A stretch of 64,000 bases of DNA from Melieria omissa (lineage: Eukaryota; Arthropoda; Insecta; Diptera; Ulidiidae): assembly GCA_963971225.1 (NCBI GenBank), contig OZ020268.1, positions 61,875,900 through 61,939,899 of the forward strand, written 5' to 3'. Both the position numbers and the translations under genes were made by a program. Positions within the stretch are counted from its first letter, which is position 1, and each line of letters opens with the position of its first letter. Under the pieces are notes generated by a model, which had not been told where the DNA came from, ran no database searches, and was given only the letters and a program-made list of their open reading frames with translations. Shown here piece by piece: positions 57,768 to 64,000 of this stretch.

Positions 57768-59778
57768 CAGTGGCGTCCCCAGGGGGGGGGGGATTAGGGG
57801 GATGGATCCCCCCCTTGGTCGGAGAATTCACTTATGCAATTTGCTATAACAATATGGAATTGTGAAACATTTTTACTATTTGCTTTATCGCTTCTGTAAG
57901 CACCCACTTAAAACCTAATAACTGAACCTCCCATGATCTGGCCAGACCATAATGTAAACAAGATGATAGTCGAGGATTGTTGTTAAGGATATAAAAAAAC
58001 CAGAAAGTGTGAATACAATGATTTCTTTTGCTTGTCTACATTATTTTTACGTAAAACGGTGAAAATATACTAGAATAATTAAGTAAATAGCGAGTTTCAA
58101 CTTTAATGAGTTAATTTTGAAATTAAAAAAATACGGCAGTAAAGCAAAAAAATAAAAAAATGTATAAATGTAAAATACGTTACTTATGGATCTACTTCAG
58201 CTGCTTGACCAATGCAATTATTTCAACAATATAATGCAGTATCATGACTATACCACATTGAGATTTTACATTCGACACATACAAATCGGGTTTTGATATA
58301 TATATTTCTGGATTCCTTGCACTGTTAATAATTCTGAACTGCTTTGCCAAAGAAAAATATGCAAAACATGCTCTACATGTTGTTGTTCATGCTGAACGGA
58401 TATCGTTTTCCTTGTCGCCTTCGTCGTTGCTATCTTCACATTGAACTATCTAAACGACCATTTTTTCTATCAGTATCAGAAGCTTCGTTTTGTTCAGGGC
58501 CAAATGAAAGCGTGAAATTGGCAGCACCGTTATTATTGCCTCTCGCAGCAAATTATTTAATATCTTAAATTCGTTGCTCTAAAGCATTAGTTTCCGCTAT
58601 TGCTAAGGAAATTTTTTTAGAGATTTTCCTCTCTGATTTAACTCCAGCGTCGAAGTTCAAAAACAATGTCCACCTGATTCTCAAAATAGCATTCTCTTCC
58701 TTTCATCTCTGTCACAGAAAACACCCAATCGAATTGGAAAATGGATAAGTATTAATTTTGAATATGTTCCAACATTATTTTCCAACAAAAATTATAATTT
58801 ATTAACCCAAAGAAAATAAAAGCCAAGGCGAACGAAAAACACTTGGACCAGGTACATTTTGCGCCAGCTAACTTACGTCACTATTAACGGGATGGCACGA
58901 AAAAAGTGCTTCAAATCGGGTCAGATGGAAAAACGTAGTTGAAAATATATATATAATATAAAAAAATATTTATTAACAATTCTGACAATAATGACGTCGA
59001 AAATAACAAAAAAAAAACTGAAAATAACTGGCAAATTTGTATGAAAATGCACCATGGTCTGGCCAAGCCATGGTTTTGGGTTTTGTGCTTAGAAAGGATC
59101 AGTTAAGGATATCATGAAATTTGAGCTCGATAGCTTAATTACAACATTACTAAAGTGGATCCAAAGTTCAATATGGTCTGGCCAGAACCGGATACCCGCA
59201 GAAGGGTTAAGAATAAATGAATAAAAAAAATCAGCATTGCATTTGTTCTCGCAGAATAGTTGTATTTTCAATGTTACCAAAAGTGTCGACTATTTACCAA
59301 AATAGTAATCAAACGCAGGCTTCATGCCAACCCTGCATCAGCTGTTGAAATTAAAAAAAAATTCACTTATATAGTTTTGGTAAATTGCGGGTAAACATGG
59401 AAACATGGTCACCTCTATCATAATTAAATTTCAGAACGTCATACATTTTGTAAATGTTTGATTTCTTTTACATAGCTGGTGTGCTTTTTAAAATACGTCT
59501 TTTGGTTTTTCGTAATTCTATTAGCAGTTGTTTTCGAAATGTCATAACTTAAAACAAACTTGAATTTTTTGGTTGGGATTTTATGACTTAAAAATACATG
59601 TCACTTGAATTTTGTGTTTTAAGAAGTTTATGTTAGTATATGTATACATATATGTATGTATGTACAATTTTATTCAACATGTATTAAAAATAATACGCAA
59701 AGATGAAAGTATAAAAATGGCGTTAAACTGCATTTTTTGCATATCCCCCCCCTTCCCGAAATCCTGGGGACGCCACTG
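57768..59778. mobile_element. hAT-type transposon, 2011 bp, nested in the RTE-like LINE
   Basis: Flanked by the 8-bp duplication CTCTCCAT (57760-57767, 59779-59786). The terminal inverted repeat is CAGTGGCGTCCCCAGG on the left and CCTGGGGACGCCACTG on the right, followed inside by G/C-rich runs. Eight-base duplication plus CAGTGGCG-type ends define hAT. No hAT transposase or BED finger was found; the longest frames (about 74 codons) have no motif. It is a non-autonomous or decayed copy, further disturbed by a possible nested element at 57912-59206. Confidence 0.9.
57912..59206. mobile_element. Possible decayed piggyBac-like element nested in the hAT copy
   Basis: TCTGGCCAGACCATA at 57937-57951 is repeated in perfect inversion at 59172-59186. 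TTAA lies outside both (57908-57911, 59207-59210), at 25 and 20 bases from the inverted words, and the right end reads CCCTTCTGCGGG in reverse. Another GGTCTGGCCA copy is near 59056. On the minus strand near 58500-58380 an acidic stretch (EDSNDEGDKEND) could be a transposase N-terminus. The left terminus does not match the right one well, so this is tentative. Confidence 0.4.
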
Positions 59779-61911
59779 CTCTCCATGGTGAAGTTGAAGA
59801 GGTCGCAGGACAAAGGATCGCCCTGTCTGAAACCTCGAACGGTATCAAAGGGGTCGGAGAGGTCACTTCCAACCTTGACGGAGCTGCGCGTATTGCTCAA
59901 CGTCGCTCTGCAAAGTCTAACGAGCTTTGCAGGGATACCAAGTTCAGACAATGCGGCATATAGGCGATCCCTTATCGGGCTATCGAATGCTGCCTTGTAA
60001 TCGATGAAGAGATGGTGTGTATCGATTTGGTTCTCATGGGTCTTCTCCAGGATTTGGCGTAGAGTGAATATCTGGTCGATGGTGGACTTACCAGGTCTAA
60101 AGCCGCACTGATAAGGTCCAATCAGCGCCTTGGCGAGTGGCTTTAGTCTTTCACATAATACGCTCGTCAGGACCTTGTATGCAATGGGAAGTAGGCTGAT
60201 ACCCCTGTAGTTGGCGCATATTGTTGGGTCGCCTTTCTTCAGCACAGGACAAAGGGCACTGAGGTTCCAATCGTTGGGCATTCGTTCCTCCAGCCATATT
60301 TTGCAAATGAGCTGATGCATGCACCCAATCAGCTCACCGCCGCCGGCCTTGAACAATTCAGCTGGTTGCCCATCCGGCCCTACAGCTTTGTTGTTCTTGA
60401 GTCGCTGGATAGCGACCCCGGACCTCGTCATGGCTGGGCGGTGGCACATCCACACCGACGTCGTCGATTGGTGCCATCTGGACATCTTCACCACTGGCGG
60501 TATTGTTCCTTTCGTCGCCTGCGAGCAGCTTGGTGAAGTGCTCCTTCCACAACCTCAGCACACCCTGCGCATCCGTAACCAGATCCCCGTTTTCGTCTCT
60601 GCAAGAAGATGCCCCAGGCTTAAATCCTTCCGTAAGACGCTTAACTTTTTGGAAGAATTTTCGGGCGTCATTCCTGCTCCTGCACTCCTCGATTTCCTCA
60701 CGCTCGCGCCTTTCTTGCTCCCGTTTCTTGCGTCTAAAAAGGCACCTCTCTTTCTTCCTCTCCTCCCGGTATTTTTCTGTCATGGCTCGCGTGGCGGCCG
60801 ACTGCAGGGTCTTCTTGTATGCAGCATTCTTCACTGCAGTGGCTGCGCGACACTCTTCATCGTACCATTGGTTTTTTGGTGGTGGGCGTCGAAAACCAAG
60901 GACATTTTCTGCGGCGACGCGCATAGAGTGGGATAAGTGAGCCCATAATCCGCCGATGTCATCAGGTGGAGAGGGGGAGCGACCGAGCTGGTTGGAGAGT
61001 TGAGCGGAGTAGGCTTCGGCTACCCCTTGTGATCGCAGCTTACTGATGTCCAGCTTTCTTCGCAAACTAGGTTGTGCGGTCTTCGCTGCGCAAAGACGCA
61101 TGCGTACCTTGGCTGCAACAAGGTAGTGGTCCGAGTCGATGTTGGGTCCTCGGAACGTGCGCACATCTAGAATGCTAGAAGCATGCCTTCCATCAATCAC
61201 AATGTGATCAATCTGGTTGCGGGTGGATTGATCGGGGGATAACCAGGTGACCTTGTGGATATCGAGGTGCTGGAATCTGGTGCTACTAACTACCATGTTT
61301 CGTGCCGCGGCGAAATCGATCAGCCTCAGACCGTTGTTCGAAGTGGTCCCATGGAGGCTGAACTGCCCGACTGTGGGGCCAAAGATGCCTTCTCGCCCGA
61401 CCTTTGCGTTGAAGTCCCCGAGGACAATTTTGACGTCATGGGCCGGGCACCTGTCGTAGACGTCCTCGAGCTTCGCATAGAAGGCATCCTTGGTCGCATC
61501 GTCCTTCTCTTCCGTCGGGGCGTGCGCGCAAATCAGGCTGATGCTAAAGTATTTAGCTTTGATGCGGATCGAAGCCAGCCGTTCGTTCACCGGAGTGAAC
61601 CGAGAGACGTGGTGGCGAAGTCTCTTGCTGACCACAAATCCGCAGCCAAATTCGCGCTTCTCCGCATGGCAGCTGTAGTAGATATCGCAGTCTGCTCGCT
61701 TGGAGCAACCTTGTCCTGTCCATCGCATTTCCTGGATGGCGGTGATGTCAGCCTAACATTTCGTGAGGGCTTCCGCCAGTTGGATAGAGACACCTTCCCT
61801 ATAGAGGGTCCGGACATTCCAGGTGCATATCCTCAAATCATGGTCCTTGAATCGTTTGCTGTGGTCGTCAACATTTTGGGTTCCTTCCGAGGCTTGCTTT
61901 TTGGCTTTCAT
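59779..61911 (-). pseudogene. RTE-like LINE protein, endonuclease and first half of reverse transcriptase
   Basis: The likely start is the ATG at 61911 (MKAKKQASEG). The endonuclease begins LRICTWNVRTLY, is cut by a TAG at 61753-61755, and continues in the same frame with IQEMRWTGQG, ICAHAPTEEKDD, LGDFNAKVG, NQIDHIVI and DSDHYLV, the full APE-type set. A lysine/arginine-rich linker follows (EKYREERKKERCLFRRKKR). Near 60430 the frame shifts to the reverse transcriptase: RLKNNKAVGPDGQPAELF, CANYRGISLL, YQCGFRPGKSTIDQ, LFIDYKAAFDSP and GFRQGDPLSCDLFNF. The hAT element cuts it after FTMES, before the catalytic motif. Many insect proteins named craniofacial development protein 2-like are of this type. 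Confidence 0.9.
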
Positions 61912-62149
61912 TGGTATTTGGTTTTCCGTGGCGGGCACCAAACCCTGCGCACAACCCAAATTTTAAGTCCTGGGGATAGGACTCGCTGCACACATTAGTT
62001 CACTATTCAGCGGATGCCAAATAGCTATCCAGAAGGGCCGCGCGGAGGCTGTGCATCAGCTTGGATTGGACAGGGACAAGGATCGTTCTGGCGTTCGCCA
62101 GGTTGAACGCAATCAGAGACTTTACCTTGTATGTCCGCTCCCTTCCTTC

Positions 62150-64000
62150 CCAACCAATCGCCAAAACAAAAACTACAACAACAAAAGCATCTAATTTTTT
62201 TTCATACATACAATTTCTTGAGGCAACAAAACAAAAACCCGCGCAGCCCCCACACGTGTTGCTTCGTTGCTGTCACAACAACGACTGATTGAAAGAATGC
62301 ACCTCTGATCTATATAACCAATCAAATGCTTGTGGAACCTAAGTACGCACAATCACTTTAGTCAAACTGGCGTCAAAATTAAGCCAGAGTGACCACCTTT
62401 CACCAATTTGGTAAATAAAAAAAATATCCCACCGGCAGCATGATCGAAATTATGGCTGTTAAATCTCGACCCGTTAACGGATTTTAATAATATTATGCCT
62501 TATTATGTAGCTAGACTCGTATGCTTTCTATAATGGTATCAATCATCCTTCGATACCCCAAGGTTCGAAAGCAAATCGATTTGGAACGGTGACTTTGAAA
62601 AAATTGGTTCTTGGGTGCAACCAATAAAATGCTTGTCAACACCAAATGCACAAGTGCATATTAATAATTGACCCCTTAAAATTTAGCCAGAGTCTTATGC
62701 TTTCTATATTGGTCCCTAACTTTTCATTATCCTTCAGGAGTAATGAGCATATCGATGCGCAAGGATAACATTGAAAAACTGCCTATTACAAAATACACAC
62801 TCACCACTAAAGTGCTTATAGATTCCGAACGGTACGGGTTACGTTAATAAAAAACCCCTAAAAATATAGCTAGAGATTGCAGCCTTATCAAATTAAATCA
62901 ATAATTTGATTACTATTCGGCAGTCATGAACAGATCGATGCGCAAGAGTGACATTAAATGGCTGCCTACTACAAAATCGATAAAATGCGTGTAAAATATG
63001 ATGATTCTAGGGTTAAATGTAACGTAATGTAATGTAAAGTTGCCCACAAAAATGCAAACAAATTATTTAATTAATTGAATTAGTTGAAAGCACATTGTGC
63101 ATTGCGCTTGACCCTTAAAATTATAAGGGAAAAAAATATAATGTTCCCATTGCCGAAAGGCCAACCAATCGCCAACACAAAAAAGCATAAAAATATGATG
63201 ATTCTAGGTTCATAGAAAAAATAATAACCCTAAAACCTAGCTGGAGTTTTGAGCTTTCATAAATGGGGTCAATCTTCTCGCTATCTCAAATAATGCAGGA
63301 GAATTTCGTTGTGGAAAAGTGATATCGACCACATGATACATCTATATTAGGGGTGCCCCAATACATGTAAGTTGCCCAAAACAATGCAAACAAATTATTT
63401 CATTAATTGAATTAGTTGAAAGCACATTGTGCATTTCTGATCTATATAAAAAATCAAATGCTTGTGGTACCTAAGTACGCACAATCACTTTAATCAAAAT
63501 GGCGTCAAAATTAAGCCAGAGTGACCACCTTTCACCAATTTGGTAAATACAAAAAATATCCCACCGGCAGCATGATCGAAATTATGGCTGTTAAATCTCG
63601 ACCCGTTAACGGATTTTAATAATATTATGCCTTATTATTTAGCTAGACTCGTATGCTTCCTATAATGGTATCAATCATCCTTCTATACTCCAAGGTTCGA
63701 AGCAAATCGATTTGGAACGGTGACTTTGAAAAAATTGCTACTTGGACGCAACCACTAAAATGCTTGCCAACACCAAATGCATAAGTGCATATTAATAGTT
63801 GACCACTTAAAATTTAGCCAGAGTCTTATGCTTTCTATATTGGTCCCTAACTTTTCATTATCCTTCAGGAATAATGAGCATATCGATGCGCAAGGATAAC
63901 ATTGAAAAACTGCCTATTACAAAATACACACTCACCACTAAAGTGCTTATAGATTCCAAACGGTATGGGTTACGTTAATAAAAAATCCCTTAAAATGTAG
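62150..64000. repeat. Satellite block at the right end, rearranged
   Basis: Monomer parts with an anchor near 62251. Near 63011 ATTCTAGG jumps to GTTAAATGTAACGTAATGTAATG-type sequence (about 20 bp of non-satellite) and then to AAAGTTGCCCAC. Near 63186 the unit jumps back to AATATGATGATTC, and near 63437 GTGCATTTC jumps to TGATCTATAT, deleting the CACACGTG segment. The array continues to the window edge. No gene is seen. Confidence 0.92.

Larger units (their letters stand above)
56878..62149 (-). mobile_element. RTE-like LINE, interrupted by a hAT element
   Basis: Flanked by CCAACCAATC at 56868-56877 and 62150-62159, a 10-bp target duplication. The element is read on the minus strand. Without the hAT insertion and its duplication it is about 3.25 kb, the usual RTE length. 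It encodes one protein with an N-terminal endonuclease and a reverse transcriptase but no RNase H. The 3' end, seen in reverse at 56878, is a short GTTAAGTAAGTAA tail. The 5' region starts at 62149. It has an in-frame stop, a frameshift and the hAT insertion. Confidence 0.92.

Noticed and set aside
57781..57815. G-run followed by C-run near the hAT left end as a possible quadruplex signal
   Set aside because: The runs lie just inside the terminal repeat and partly mirror the right end; poly-G length is also prone to sequencing error.

Overview
This window is eukaryotic and very probably from a fly (Diptera). It is AT-rich, shows no prokaryotic gene organisation, and carries insect-type LOA-clade and RTE-clade LINEs plus piggyBac, pogo, Tc1/mariner-like and hAT DNA transposons. 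I found no convincing host gene, tRNA, rRNA or CRISPR array. Species and chromosome cannot be fixed from the sequence. The composition fits a heterochromatic satellite locus (pericentromeric, centromeric or sex-chromosome), which is inference.

The backbone is a head-to-tail satellite with a unit of about 1.15-1.20 kb. About 28 copies can be recognised by a conserved segment containing CACACGTG and TATATAACCAAT. Each unit contains at least four diverged subrepeats of about 175-180 bp, so the long unit appears to be an old multimer of a nucleosome-length ancestor. Larger duplications (offsets of about 2.67, 4.06 and 5.78 kb) show ongoing rearrangement of the array.

Layout: 1-284 end of an unidentified element, possibly an LTR; 285-1460 satellite; 1461-6953 near-intact LOA-like LINE A; 6954-7609 satellite; 7610-8317 unclassified insert with a 52-bp minisatellite; 8318-11520 satellite; 11521-17015 full-length but broken LOA-like LINE B; 17016-18742 satellite; 18743-23531 pogo-like element copy 1 with a nested tandem-repeat insertion; 23532-24727 satellite; 24728-27590 pogo copy 2; 27723-28136 TIR element (MITE) copy 1; 28284-29889 piggyBac-1; 29890-31316 rearranged pogo copy 3; 31317-36649 satellite with MITE copy 2 at 32354-32767; 36650-38272 piggyBac-2; 38273-51746 the longest uninterrupted satellite block; 51747-53408 piggyBac-3; 53409-56877 satellite; 56878-62149 minus-strand RTE-like LINE split by a hAT element (57768-59778) that holds a possible further piggyBac relic; 62150-64000 satellite.

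Most insertions have clear target duplications in the satellite, so boundaries are set to the base in most cases. The most interesting signal is that some insertions are not independent. Three pogo copies occupy the same base of the monomer and share a stop codon, an apparent deletion covering the first catalytic Asp motif, and flank variants. Two MITE copies of equal length also share one site. Transposons have therefore been amplified as parts of the satellite, giving composite units of about 4 kb. None of the mobile-element proteins looks fully intact except LINE A ORF1; LINE A ORF2 has one frameshift near its end.
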